A DNA stretch of 39,505 bases from Streptomyces sp. 15-116A (GTDB lineage: Bacteria > Actinomycetota > Actinomycetes > Streptomycetales > Streptomycetaceae). The notes under the pieces were generated by a model that saw only the letters and a program-made list of their open reading frames with translations, was not told the origin of the DNA and did no database searches. Positions 5,926 through 14,206 of the stretch are shown here, piece after piece. The translations under genes were made by a program, and so were the position numbers. Each line of letters begins with the position of its first letter. Positions within the stretch are counted from its first letter, which is position 1. The stretch covers positions 1 to 39,505 of the forward strand of contig NZ_JAOCQE010000030.1 in assembly GCF_025290915.1 (NCBI RefSeq). Reading direction: 5' to 3'.

Positions 5926-7773
5926 TTACTCCACCGTCACCGACTTCGCCAAATTCCGAGGCTGATCCACCTCGTTCCCCCGAGCCGTGGCCAGCTCGCA
6001 CGCGAACACCTGCAACGGCATCGTCGCCACCAGCGGCTGGAGCAGCACCGGTGTCGCGGGGATCCGGACCAGGTGATCCGCGTACGGAACCACCGCCTCG
6101 TCCCCCTCCTCCGCGATCACGATCGTCCGAGCCCCCCGCGCCCGGATCTCCTGGATGTTGGAGACGATCTTGTCGTGGAGGACGGAACGCCCGCGCGGCG
6201 ACGGCACGACCACCACCACCGGCAAGTCCTCCTCGATCAGCGCGATCGGCCCGTGCTTCAGCTCCCCCGCCGCGAAGCCCTCCGCGTGCATGTACGCGAG
6301 CTCCTTCAGCTTCAGCGCGCCCTCCAGCGCCACCGGATACCCCACGTGCCGCCCCAGGAAGAGCACCGTGTTCTTCGCGGCCAGCGACCGCGCCAGCTCC
6401 CGCACCGGCTCCATGGTCTCCAGCACCCGCTCCACCGCCCCCGAGATGGACGACAGATCCCGCACCACCGCCCGGATCTCGTCCGCCCACTTGGTTCCCC
6501 GCACCTGCGCCAGATACAGCGCGACGAGATAGCAGGCGACCAACTGCGTCAGAAACGCCTTCGTCGAGGCGACCGCCACCTCCGGCCCCGCGTGCGTGTA
6601 CAGCACCGCGTCCGACTCCCGCGGAATCGTCGAGCCGTTGGTGTTGCAGATCGCCAGCACCTTGGCGCCCTGTTCACGCGCGTGCCGCAGCGCCATCAGC
6701 GTGTCCATCGTCTCGCCGGACTGGGAGATGGCGATGACCAGCGTCTGCTGGTCGAGGATCGGATCCCGGTACCGGAACTCGCTCGCCAGCTCCACCTCGC
6801 ACGGGATCCGCGTCCAGTGCTCGATGGCGTACTTGGCGATCAGCCCGGCGTGAAAGGCCGTACCGCACGCGACGATGACGACCTTGTCGACCTCGCGCAG
6901 CACAGCCGCCGGGATCCGCACCTCGTCGAGCGACAGTGAGCCGGAGCCGTCGATCCGCCCCAGCAGCGTGTCGGCGACGGCCTTCGGCTGCTCGGCGATC
7001 TCCTTGAGCATGAAGTAGTCGTAGCCGGCCTTCTCGGCGGCCGAGGCGTCCCAGTCGACGTGGTACGAGCGCACGTCCGCCGGGCTGCCGTCGAAGCCGG
7101 TGACGGTCACCGCGTCCCGGCGCAGCTCCACCACCTGGTCCTGCCCCAGCTCGATCGCGGACCGGGTGTGCGCGATGAACGCGGCGACGTCCGAGGCGAG
7201 GAACGACTCCCCCTCCCCGAGGCCCACCACCAGCGGCGAGTTGCGCCGCGCGCCCACCACGACGTCCGGCTCGTCGGCATGGACGGCGACCAGCGTGAAC
7301 GCCCCCTCCAGCCGCCGGCACACCAGCCGCATCGCCTCGGCGAGATCCGCGCAGGAGGAGAACTCCTCGGCGAGCAGATGCGCGACGACCTCGGTGTCCG
7401 TCTCGGACGTCAAGTCATGCCCGCGCTCGGCCAGTTCGGCCCGCAGCTCGGCGAAGTTCTCGATGATCCCGTTGTGGACGACGGCGACCCGCCCGGCGTT
7501 GTCGAGGTGCGGGTGAGCATTGGCATCGGTCGGGCCGCCGTGCGTGGCCCACCGCGTGTGCCCGATCCCGGTGGTGCCCGTCGGCAAGGGCCGCTCGCTC
7601 AGCTCCTTCTCCAGGTTGACCAGCTTCCCGGCCCGCTTGGCCGTGGCCAGCCCACCGTCCGCGAGCACGGCGACCCCCGCCGAGTCGTAACCCCGGTACT
7701 CCAGCCGCTTCAGCCCGGCGGTCACCACATCGAGCGCCGACTGCGACCCCACGTATCCCACGATTCCGCACAT
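5926..7773 (-). CDS. glmS: glutamine-fructose-6-phosphate aminotransferase (isomerizing)
   Basis: GlmS makes glucosamine-6-phosphate from fructose-6-phosphate and glutamine, the first committed step to UDP-GlcNAc for peptidoglycan. The start is set at 7773 so that the protein (615 residues, usual length) begins MCGIVGYVG, placing the Ntn-hydrolase nucleophile Cys at position 2 after Met removal. The N-terminal glutaminase domain includes HTRWATHGGP and HNGIIEN. Two SIS domains follow, with ISQSGETMDTL and VACGTAFHAG. The end, QPRNLAKSVTVE, is the conserved C-terminus. TAGGGT lies seven bases before the ATG with no Shine-Dalgarno, suggesting a leaderless mRNA. The last codons and stop lie in the repeat duplicated at 4556-4605. 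glmM, the next pathway enzyme, is encoded 3.5 kb to the right. Confidence 0.97.
   Translation of the reverse strand: MCGIVGYVGSQSALDVVTAGLKRLEYRGYDSAGVAVLADGGLATAKRAGKLVNLEKELSERPLPTGTTGIGHTRWATHGGPTDANAHPHLDNAGRVAVVHNGIIENFAELRAELAERGHDLTSETDTEVVAHLLAEEFSSCADLAEAMRLVCRRLEGAFTLVAVHADEPDVVVGARRNSPLVVGLGEGESFLASDVAAFIAHTRSAIELGQDQVVELRRDAVTVTGFDGSPADVRSYHVDWDASAAEKAGYDYFMLKEIAEQPKAVADTLLGRIDGSGSLSLDEVRIPAAVLREVDKVVIVACGTAFHAGLIAKYAIEHWTRIPCEVELASEFRYRDPILDQQTLVIAISQSGETMDTLMALRHAREQGAKVLAICNTNGSTIPRESDAVLYTHAGPEVAVASTKAFLTQLVACYLVALYLAQVRGTKWADEIRAVVRDLSSISGAVERVLETMEPVRELARSLAAKNTVLFLGRHVGYPVALEGALKLKELAYMHAEGFAAGELKHGPIALIEEDLPVVVVVPSPRGRSVLHDKIVSNIQEIRARGARTIVIAEEGDEAVVPYADHLVRIPATPVLLQPLVATMPLQVFACELATARGNEVDQPRNLAKSVTVE
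5927..5976. repeat. inner copy of the glmS 3' end (att-like direct repeat)
   Basis: This copy lies in the functional glmS gene and covers its last 16 codons and most of the stop codon. It has the same orientation as 4556-4605 at an offset of 1371 bases, with six mismatches. Recombination between the two would remove the whole nuclease segment and still leave a complete glmS end. Confidence 0.8.
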
Positions 7774-7879
7774 GCAGGGCACCCTACGATCCGTCAGCCC
7801 CCGAAAACGCGTCCCGCCTGCCCGAAATCGGAAATTCCCACCACCGTACGAACGACCGCCCCGCCCAAGGCGAAGCTAG

Positions 7880-8239
7880 GTGAGGGCGGCGCTGCGGGCC
7901 GGCGCCGATCCGGAGGGCCGGGACAGTGAGGGCACGACCCCGCTCTACCTGGCCTCCGTGAGCGGACACGCGGAGATCACCCGCCTTCTCCTGGCCGCCG
8001 GTGCCCGCCCCGACACCGAGAGCAGGGGACTCGGCGCGGAGGGCACACCCCTGTGCGCGGCCGCGTGCTGGGGTCACGTCGACGCCGTACGCGAACTGCT
8101 CGCCCACGGCGCCGACCCGAACCTCCGCGAGGACCACGGCACCGGCCGCACAGCCCTGGAGTGGGCCCAGGACTGCGGCCACCCGGAGACCGCGGAGCTG
8201 CTCCTCGCGACAGAAACGACACCGGGCGCGGTGGCGTGA
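7880..8239 (+). CDS. ankyrin-repeat protein
   Basis: The 119-residue protein is almost wholly ankyrin repeats. A partial first repeat (ALRAGADPEGR) is followed by TPLYLASVSGHAEITRLLL, TPLCAAACWGHVDAVRELL and TALEWAQDCGHPETAELLL. Ankyrin arrays bind other proteins; no enzyme domain is present. The start is fixed at GTG 7880, because the codon directly before it is an in-frame TAG; the Shine-Dalgarno is weak. It diverges from glmS and converges on the lipoprotein gene. Its partner is unknown. Confidence 0.85.
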   Translation: MRAALRAGADPEGRDSEGTTPLYLASVSGHAEITRLLLAAGARPDTESRGLGAEGTPLCAAACWGHVDAVRELLAHGADPNLREDHGTGRTALEWAQDCGHPETAELLLATETTPGAVA

Positions 8240-8263
8240 CACCGCCGCCGCACCCGTCCGGGC

Positions 8264-9049
8264 TCAGCCCAGCTTGGCCACCTGGGCGTTCACCACGTCC
8301 GCGGGCACCTCGAAGTCCTCGCCCGTGGCCGCCGAGGCCAGGTTCACCACGCTGAAGGTCACCAGCGTCGCACCCTTGCGGACGACGACGAGCTTGTTCG
8401 GGGCCTGGACGCCCTCGTCGGCCGCCACGGTCAGGGTGATCGCCGCGCCCTCGTCGCCGCCCTCGGGTGCCGCGGTCGTGGCGACCTTGGTGACCTTCAT
8501 CGGCTCACCGCTCACGGTGGCCGTGAAGCCACCCGCGCACTTCCCGGCGGCGGCGGTCAGGCCCTTGAACGCCGTCTCCGCGCCGCCGTCCTCGTAGGAC
8601 GCGAGGTTGATCAGCATCTTGTCGGTGTCGAGGGCGGCCAGCAGGGCGTCCTCGGGCTTGGTGTCCTTGGACGGCTTCTTCACCTCACCGGTGTAGGACC
8701 GCTTCACCGTCGCCGCCGGCTCGCCCTGCGCGACGCCCGCCTGCGCGTGCGCCAGCGGCAGGCACGCCGCGTCCTCGGACTTCACCTGGTCCTTGGCGAT
8801 GTCGTCCGTCGCCGCGACCTTGGTGGCGACCTTGCCCTCCTTGACGTCCGACTGCGCCAGCGCGGCCTTCTCCAGCTCGGCGGCGGTCAGCGCCTTCGCC
8901 GCCGGCGCGGCCGCGGCCGTCGACTCGGACGCGCCCTTGCCCTCGTCGCCCTTGTCGTCCTCGCCGGAGCCGCCGCAGGCGGTGGCGAGCAGGGCCAGGG
9001 CGGCGGCGGAGGCGGCGAGCGCGGTACGGCGGACGGCTATGGCTCTCAC
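8264..9049 (-). CDS. secreted lipoprotein, unknown function
   Basis: The 261-residue product has a clear lipoprotein signal peptide: two Arg, a hydrophobic run, and the lipobox LATAC with Cys25 as the acylation site. A low-complexity linker of Gly, Asp, Glu, Ser and Ala follows (about residues 26-55). The mature domain has two Cys (AACLPLA and KCAGGF) that could form a disulfide, and ends in a strand-rich region with NKLVVVRKGATLVTFSV. No enzyme motif is recognised; it may be a sensor or binding protein on the outer face of the membrane. It diverges from coaA across a gap holding TGATCACC repeats. Confidence 0.8.
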   Translation of the reverse strand: MRAIAVRRTALAASAAALALLATACGGSGEDDKGDEGKGASESTAAAAPAAKALTAAELEKAALAQSDVKEGKVATKVAATDDIAKDQVKSEDAACLPLAHAQAGVAQGEPAATVKRSYTGEVKKPSKDTKPEDALLAALDTDKMLINLASYEDGGAETAFKGLTAAAGKCAGGFTATVSGEPMKVTKVATTAAPEGGDEGAAITLTVAADEGVQAPNKLVVVRKGATLVTFSVVNLASAATGEDFEVPADVVNAQVAKLG

Positions 9050-9125
9050 GTGGGAACTCTTTCTGCGACTCTGCGGACGATCTCCGCATGCTGTGCGCGC
9101 ACCCTACGCACAGCCGACACACAAA

Positions 9126-9175
9126 TGATCACCGGGCCACCACCCGGTACCAGACCGTGATCACCATGTGATCCC
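9126..9175. promoter_or_regulatory. repeated TGATC(A/C)C motifs, lipoprotein gene/coaA gap
   Basis: TGATCACC occurs at 9126-9133 and 9158-9165, and TGATCCC at 9169-9175, in the 185-base gap between two divergent genes. The last two lie 11 bases apart, one helical turn. ACCGGG and CCCGGT between the first two could also form a hairpin. This is a candidate operator for an unknown regulator. Confidence 0.35.
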
Positions 9176-9234
9176 GTCGGCCGGCGTGACGCACCCCACC
9201 CGCCATCCTGTTCAAACAGCGTTAACAATGGACT

Positions 9235-10224
9235 GTGATCTCTCCGGTCTCCTCGACCCCCCGGAGCGCCCACCGGCAGCGGCCGGAGGCGACTCCCTAC
9301 GTCGATCTCACCCGTGCCGAGTGGAGCGCGCTGCGCGACAAGACGCCGCTGCCGCTCACCGCCGAGGAAGTCGAGCAGCTGCGCGGCCTCGGTGACGTCA
9401 TCGACCTCGACGAGGTGCGGGACATCTACCTGCCCCTGTCCCGGCTGCTGAATCTCTACGTCGGCGCCACCGACGGCCTGCGTGGCGCGCTCAACACCTT
9501 CCTCGGTGAGCAGGGCTCCCAGTCGGGCACGCCCTTCGTGATAGGCGTCGCCGGTTCCGTCGCCGTCGGCAAGTCGACCGTCGCCCGTCTGCTGCGCGCC
9601 CTGCTGTCGCGCTGGCCCGAGCACCCGCGCGTCGAGCGGGTCACCACCGACGGCTTCCTGCTGCCGACCAAGGAGCTCCAGGCGCGCGGCCTGATGTCCC
9701 GCAAGGGCTTCCCGGAGTCGTACGACCGCCGTGCGCTGACCCGGTTCGTCGCCGACATCAAGGCCGGCAAGGACGAGGTCACCGCGCCCGTCTACTCCCA
9801 CCTGAAGTACGACATCATCCCCGGCGAGAGGCTCGTCGTGCGCCGCCCCGACATCCTGATCGTCGAGGGCCTGAACGTCCTGCAGCCCGCCCTGCCCGGC
9901 AAGGACGGCCGCACCCGCGTCGGTCTCGCCGACTACTTCGACTTCAGCGTGTACGTCGACGCCCGCACCGAGGACGTCGAGCGCTGGTATCTCGACCGCT
10001 TCAAACGGCTGCGCGAGACCGCCTTCCAGAACCCCTCCTCGTACTTCCGCAAGTACACCCAGGTCTCGGAGGAGGAGGCCCTCGACTACGCCCGCACGAT
10101 GTGGCGCACCATCAACAAGCCCAATCTGGTCGAGAACATCGCCCCCACCCGGGGCCGCGCCACCCTCGTCCTGCGCAAGGGCCCGGACCACAAAGTGCAA
10201 CGCCTGAGCCTGCGCAAACTCTGA
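9235..10224 (+). CDS. coaA: type I pantothenate kinase
   Basis: CoaA phosphorylates pantothenate with ATP, the first step of coenzyme A synthesis. The 329-residue length fits type I (bacterial, PRK-like) enzymes. Walker A is [12 protein letters not shown] (104-115). Downstream are [19 protein letters not shown], the substrate-site YSHLKYD, and [11 protein letters not shown]. The GTG start has no Shine-Dalgarno, but TAACAA lies six bases upstream, compatible with a leaderless transcript. The first 20 residues are variable and an internal start cannot be excluded. The gene diverges from the lipoprotein gene and is followed by the DUF389 gene after 17 bases. Confidence 0.96.
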   Translation: MISPVSSTPRSAHRQRPEATPYVDLTRAEWSALRDKTPLPLTAEEVEQLRGLGDVIDLDEVRDIYLPLSRLLNLYVGATDGLRGALNTFLGEQGSQSGTPFVIGVAGSVAVGKSTVARLLRALLSRWPEHPRVERVTTDGFLLPTKELQARGLMSRKGFPESYDRRALTRFVADIKAGKDEVTAPVYSHLKYDIIPGERLVVRRPDILIVEGLNVLQPALPGKDGRTRVGLADYFDFSVYVDARTEDVERWYLDRFKRLRETAFQNPSSYFRKYTQVSEEEALDYARTMWRTINKPNLVENIAPTRGRATLVLRKGPDHKVQRLSLRKL

Positions 10225-10241
10225 CGGCTACGCTGCCGCCC

Positions 10242-11177
10242 ATGCTGCACCTGCGCCTGATCACTCCGGCCGAGAAGACCGACGATGTGGTCCGCCTCAT
10301 CGAGTCGACCGTCGGCACCACCCACCTGGTGGTGCTGCCGGGCGCCGCCCGCACCCCCGCCGGGGACGTCGTGCTGTGCGACGTGGCCCGCGAGGCGGGC
10401 GACGAGCTCCTCACCGAGCTCCAGGAGCTCGGCCTCGACACGTCCGGTTCCATCGCCGTGGAGAACATCGACCTGTCGCTGTCCAAGCGAGCCGACAAGG
10501 CGGAGGAGGAGGCGCCGGGCGAGGGCGCGGACGCGGTGCTGTGGGAGCACCTGACCGACGCCACGCACGAGGAGTCGACCCTCTCGGTCACCTACCTGGC
10601 GTTCATCACGCTGGCCACGATGATCGCGGCCTGCGGTGTCGTCCTCGACAACGCCATCCTGATCGTGGGCGCGATGGCGGTCGGCCCGGAGTTCGGCCCG
10701 CTGGCCGGCATCTCCACGGCGGTGGTGCAGCGCCGGCCGCGGCTCGCGGTGCGCTCGATGATCGCCCTGCTGGTGGGCTTCGCCGTGGCGATGGCGGTGA
10801 CGGTCGGCTTCAGCTTCTTCATGGACGCGGTCGGCCTGTTCTCCCAGGAGAAGCTGGACGCCGACCGGCCGCAGACCGGCTTCGTCTACGCCCCCGACTG
10901 GTTCTCCTTCGTGGTGGCGGTCCTGGCCGGCGCTGCGGGCACCCTCTCCCTGACGTCCGCCAAGTCCGGCGCCCTGGTGGGCGTGGCCATCTCGGTGACC
11001 ACGGTCCCGGCCGCCGCGAACGCCGCCGTAGCCCTGAGCTACGGCGACACCCGCCAGACCTGGGGCTCGACGGAACAGCTCCTGCTGAACCTGCTCGGCA
11101 TCATCGTCGCAGGCACGACGACCCTGCTGCTCCAGAAGACCCTCTGGTCAACCCAACGCAAGCGGCAACACACCTAG
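10242..11177 (+). CDS. DUF389 family membrane protein
   Basis: A 311-residue protein with a soluble N-terminal part of about 110 residues (MLHLRLITPAEKTDDVVRLI) and a membrane part with some five to six hydrophobic segments, starting TYLAFITLATMIAACGVVLD. The conserved DUF389 core, ILIVGAMAVGPEFGPLAGIS, is present. The biochemical role of the family is not established. The ATG at 10242 is preferred because upstream in-frame codons lie inside coaA; TACGCT seven bases upstream suggests a leaderless mRNA. Its stop codon TAG is formed by the first bases of a Streptomyces interspersed repeat. Confidence 0.85.
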   Translation: MLHLRLITPAEKTDDVVRLIESTVGTTHLVVLPGAARTPAGDVVLCDVAREAGDELLTELQELGLDTSGSIAVENIDLSLSKRADKAEEEAPGEGADAVLWEHLTDATHEESTLSVTYLAFITLATMIAACGVVLDNAILIVGAMAVGPEFGPLAGISTAVVQRRPRLAVRSMIALLVGFAVAMAVTVGFSFFMDAVGLFSQEKLDADRPQTGFVYAPDWFSFVVAVLAGAAGTLSLTSAKSGALVGVAISVTTVPAAANAAVALSYGDTRQTWGSTEQLLLNLLGIIVAGTTTLLLQKTLWSTQRKRQHT

Positions 11178-11250
11178 GGGCGCGGGGCTGTATCGATATG
11201 CGGCTCCGCCGCGCGGGCGCGACCAGCCACGACGACGCCGCAGCCCGCAA
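11175..11250 (+). repeat. Streptomyces interspersed repeat, copy A
   Basis: The sequence begins TAGGGGCGCGGGG and continues into a variant with TATCGATATGCGGC and a GACCAGCCACGACG tail. The same head and tail occur at 17355 and 18035. From memory, this repeat is widespread behind genes in Streptomyces chromosomes. Here it begins exactly at the DUF389 stop codon, in the gap before the convergent glmM. Confidence 0.6.
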
Positions 11251-11295
11251 CGCACAGCACCCCCACCCCGAACCCGGAACCGGAACCGGCCGGAA

Positions 11296-12654
11296 CTACC
11301 CCAACGCGGACTTCACGACATCCGCCAGCCGCCCCGCCACAGACCGAGCCTGCTCAATATCCGCCGCCTCGACCATCACCCGAACCAACGGCTCGGTCCC
11401 CGAGGGCCGCAACAACACCCGCCCGGTCTCCCCGAGCTCCCGCTCGGCCTCAGCCACCGCCGCCGTCAACTCCGCCGACGTCTTCACCCGCGTCTTGTCC
11501 ACATCCGGCACATTGACCAGCACCTGCGGCAACCGCTCCATCACCGACGCCAGCTCCCGCAGCGTCCGCCCCGTCTCGGCGACGCGAGCCGCCAGCAGCA
11601 GCCCGGTCAGCGTGCCGTCACCGGTCGTGGCGTGGTCCAGCACGATCACGTGCCCGGACTGCTCGCCCCCGAGCGCGTACCCGCGCTCCTTCATCTCCTC
11701 CAGCACATACCGGTCCCCGACCGCGGTCTGCACGAGCTGGATGCCCTCGCGCTCCATGGCCAGCTTGAAGCCCAGGTTGGACATCACGGTCGCGACGACG
11801 GTCTCCGAGCGCAGCGCCCCCCGCTCCCGCATCGCCAGCGCGAGCACGGCGAGGATCTGGTCCCCGTCGACCTCCTCGCCGGTGTGGTCCACGGCCAGGC
11901 AACGGTCGGCGTCCCCGTCGTGCGCGATGCCGAAGGCGGCCCGATGCTCGACGACGGCGGCCTTGAGCTTGTCCAGGTGGGTCGAACCGCAGCCGTCGTT
12001 GATGTTGAGCCCGTCCGGGTCGGCCCCGATGGTGACGACCTCGGCGCCCGCCCGCGTGAACGCCTCCGGCGACACCCGGGAGGCCGCGCCGTGCGCCTCG
12101 TCGAGGACGATCCGCAGCCCGTCGAGCCGGTTCGGCAGGACGTCGACGAGGTGCGCGACATACCTGTCGAAGCCCTCCTCGTAGTCCCGCACCCGGCCCA
12201 CGCCTGCGCCGGTCGGCCGGTCCCAGGGGGCGCCGGTGCGGTGCTCCTCGTAGACGGCCTCGATTCGGTCCTCGAGCTCGTCGGCGAGTTTGTGGCCGCC
12301 GCGGGCGAAGAACTTGATGCCGTTGTCGGGCATGGCGTTGTGGCTGGCGGAGAGCATCACGCCGAGGTCGGCGCCGAGCGCGCCGGTGAGGTGGGCGACC
12401 GCGGGCGTCGGCAGCACGCCGACCCGCAGCACGTCCACACCGGCGCTGGCGAGACCCGCGACGACGGCCGCCTCCAGGAACTCCCCGGAGGCGCGCGGAT
12501 CACGCCCGACCACCGCCGTGGGCCGGTGTCCCTCGAACGTGCCCGCCTCGGCCAGTACGTGCGCGGCGGCCACCGAGAGGCCGAGGGCCATCTCCGCCGT
12601 CAGGTCCGCGTTGGCGACACCGCGCACGCCGTCCGTGCCGAAGAGTCGTCCCAC
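11296..12654 (-). CDS. glmM: phosphoglucosamine mutase
   Basis: GlmM converts glucosamine-6-phosphate to glucosamine-1-phosphate, directly after GlmS in UDP-GlcNAc synthesis. The GTG at 12654 gives [11 protein letters not shown] at the N-terminus and 452 residues, the family norm, with AGGAGG four bases upstream; longer frames upstream are not supported. Motifs: the phosphoserine loop SASHN (Ser104) with MPDNGIKFF, the metal loop DGDADR, the sugar loop GGEQSGH, and the phosphate loop [12 protein letters not shown] near the C-terminus. The gene is separated from rpsI by a strong terminator, so it is transcribed on its own or at low read-through. Confidence 0.97.
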   Translation of the reverse strand: MGRLFGTDGVRGVANADLTAEMALGLSVAAAHVLAEAGTFEGHRPTAVVGRDPRASGEFLEAAVVAGLASAGVDVLRVGVLPTPAVAHLTGALGADLGVMLSASHNAMPDNGIKFFARGGHKLADELEDRIEAVYEEHRTGAPWDRPTGAGVGRVRDYEEGFDRYVAHLVDVLPNRLDGLRIVLDEAHGAASRVSPEAFTRAGAEVVTIGADPDGLNINDGCGSTHLDKLKAAVVEHRAAFGIAHDGDADRCLAVDHTGEEVDGDQILAVLALAMRERGALRSETVVATVMSNLGFKLAMEREGIQLVQTAVGDRYVLEEMKERGYALGGEQSGHVIVLDHATTGDGTLTGLLLAARVAETGRTLRELASVMERLPQVLVNVPDVDKTRVKTSAELTAAVAEAERELGETGRVLLRPSGTEPLVRVMVEAADIEQARSVAGRLADVVKSALG

Positions 12655-12862
12655 TTGTCCTCCTGAGGAAGCATCCATGTCGAAAGCCGCGCCGAGGCGT
12701 TGTCGGTAGCGGGTGCCGTAGAGCCGGCGGTCGTGATGCAGGTGCGGCTCCGCATCCGGGGGCGGGCCTCCCGTGTGCCCGAGAGGACCGGCCGCGCACG
12801 ACCATCCGATCACATTAGCCTTTGAGCGCCTTGTGTCGTTATACGCCCACGGCGGTGATACA

Positions 12863-12904
12863 CGAACGCCCCGGCAGCACAGTGGCGTGCCGCCGGGGCG
12901 TTCG
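12863..12904 (-). terminator. terminator behind rplM-rpsI
   Basis: Bases 12863-12875 and 12892-12904 are perfect 13-base complements with a 16-base loop. The structure lies about 50 bases after the rpsI stop and ahead of glmM, so it probably ends the rplM-rpsI transcript. There is no strong T-run. Confidence 0.75.
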
Positions 12905-12956
12905 GAGTACGAGCAGGCGCCGAAGGATCAGCGCGTGCCGCAGCAGGCGCGGGAGA

Positions 12957-13469
12957 TTAGCGCTTGCTGTACTGCGGGGCCTTGCGGGCCTTCTTCAGAC
13001 CGGCCTTCTTCCGCTCGACCGCGCGGTCGTCGCGGCGCAGGAAGCCGGCCTTCTTCAGCGGGCCACGGTTGTTGTCGACGTCCGCCTCGTTCAGCGCACG
13101 GGCGACACCCAGACGGAGCGCACCGGCCTGACCGGAGACACCGCCACCCGCGATGCGGGCGATGACGTCGTAACGGCCCTCGAGCTCGAGCACCTTGAAG
13201 GGCTCGTTGACTTCCTGCTGGTGCACCTTGTTCGGGAAGTAGTCCTCGAGGGTGCGACCGTTGATCTTCCACTTGCCGGTGCCCGGGACGATCCGGACAC
13301 GGGCGATGGCGTTCTTGCGGCGGCCCAGGCCGGCGGCCGGCTGGGGCTCGCCGAAGCGGGAGGCCATGGACTCCGAGGTGTACTCGCCCTCGACGGGGAC
13401 CTCGGACTCGGTGGTGTAGCTGTCGATGTCAAGCTCTTCGAGCGGCTGCTCGGCAGTGGTCTCGGCCAC
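12957..13469 (-). CDS. rpsI: 30S ribosomal protein S9
   Basis: S9 binds 16S rRNA in the 30S head, and its C-terminal tail reaches the P-site tRNA. The core starts near residue 49 with [20 protein letters not shown] and ends with the invariant basic tail KAPQYSKR. About 45 acidic residues precede it ([20 protein letters not shown]), a long N-terminal extension seen in actinobacteria and absent from E. coli S9, giving 170 residues in all. GTG start. It follows rplM by 42 bases in the usual two-gene operon. Confidence 0.97.
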   Translation of the reverse strand: MAETTAEQPLEELDIDSYTTESEVPVEGEYTSESMASRFGEPQPAAGLGRRKNAIARVRIVPGTGKWKINGRTLEDYFPNKVHQQEVNEPFKVLELEGRYDVIARIAGGGVSGQAGALRLGVARALNEADVDNNRGPLKKAGFLRRDDRAVERKKAGLKKARKAPQYSKR

Positions 13470-13511
13470 GATTCTCCTCAGATTCTCTTCAGTCTTAGGG
13501 GGTGGCCGGAC

Positions 13512-13955
13512 TTACTGCGCGACCTGGGTGATCTCGAACGGCACCGGCTGCTGGGCAGCGTGGGGGTGCTGGTCGCCCGAGTAGACCTTCAGCTTCGAGA
13601 GCATCTGACGGCCCAGGGTGTTCTTGGGGAGCATGCCCTTGACGGCCTTCTCGATGGCCTTCTCGGGGTTCTTCGCGAGCAGCTCGTCGTAACGGACGGA
13701 GCGCAGACCACCCGGGTAGCCGGAGTGGCGGTACGCCATCTTCTGGGTCCGCTTGTTGCCGGAGAGGTGCACCTTGTCGGCGTTGATGATGATGACGAAG
13801 TCACCGGTGTCAACGTGCGGCGCGTAGATCGGCTTGTGCTTGCCACGCAGGATGGAGGCAGCAGTGGAGGCCAGACGGCCCAGGACGACGTCCTGAGCAT
13901 CGATGACGTGCCACTGGCGCGTCACATCGCCGGGCTTGGGGCTGTACGTACGCAC
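13512..13955 (-). CDS. rplM: 50S ribosomal protein L13
   Basis: L13 is an early-assembling 23S rRNA-binding protein. The 147-residue sequence has the family landmarks [37 protein letters not shown] and [20 protein letters not shown]. It is the first gene of the rplM-rpsI operon. A promoter with TTGACC and TATTCT lies about 180-210 bases upstream (14137-14166), leaving an untranslated leader of roughly 175 bases. Confidence 0.97.
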   Translation of the reverse strand: MRTYSPKPGDVTRQWHVIDAQDVVLGRLASTAASILRGKHKPIYAPHVDTGDFVIIINADKVHLSGNKRTQKMAYRHSGYPGGLRSVRYDELLAKNPEKAIEKAVKGMLPKNTLGRQMLSKLKVYSGDQHPHAAQQPVPFEITQVAQ

Positions 13956-14136
13956 GGTTCGTAGCCTTCGCTTCTTCAGTGAATGGTCCTGACAAGGTCA
14001 CCGAAGACGATCACGACAGCCCTGACCGCACTGCGGTGACGCAAACCGCGTGCTGGTCGCTGGTCATCGGCCCGGTGGACCGGTGTAAGGGCCCCTCACG
14101 TGAGAATGAGCAAGCCAATACACATAACGAACATGC

Positions 14137-14166
14137 AGAATACCCACGCTCGGCCGACCGGGTCAA
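14137..14166 (-). promoter_or_regulatory. rplM-rpsI promoter
   Basis: On the minus strand TTGACC (complement of 14161-14166) and TATTCT (complement of 14137-14142) are 18 bases apart. The same two hexamers, 16 apart, precede rpsJ. They fit the housekeeping HrdB/sigma-70 pattern and are the best promoter match in the gap between rplM and the GT87 gene. Confidence 0.65.
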
Positions 14167-14206
14167 AACGAGTCGGCCTGCGTGGACTGCACGCACTCCC
14201 CCGATT

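Noticed and set aside
4556..5976. Tn7-type insertion at glmS
   Set aside because: Tn7 inserts beyond the gene end and leaves a 5-base duplication; here about 50 bases of the gene end are copied and no tns-like genes are present.
5317..6939. Long plus-strand open frame over glmS and the nuclease gene
   Set aside because: It is antisense to two well-supported genes and has the Arg/Pro/His-rich composition of a GC-bias shadow.
12655..12813. Longer GlmM start upstream of 12654
   Set aside because: The [11 protein letters not shown] start with AGGAGG ahead is standard; the extra residues match nothing.
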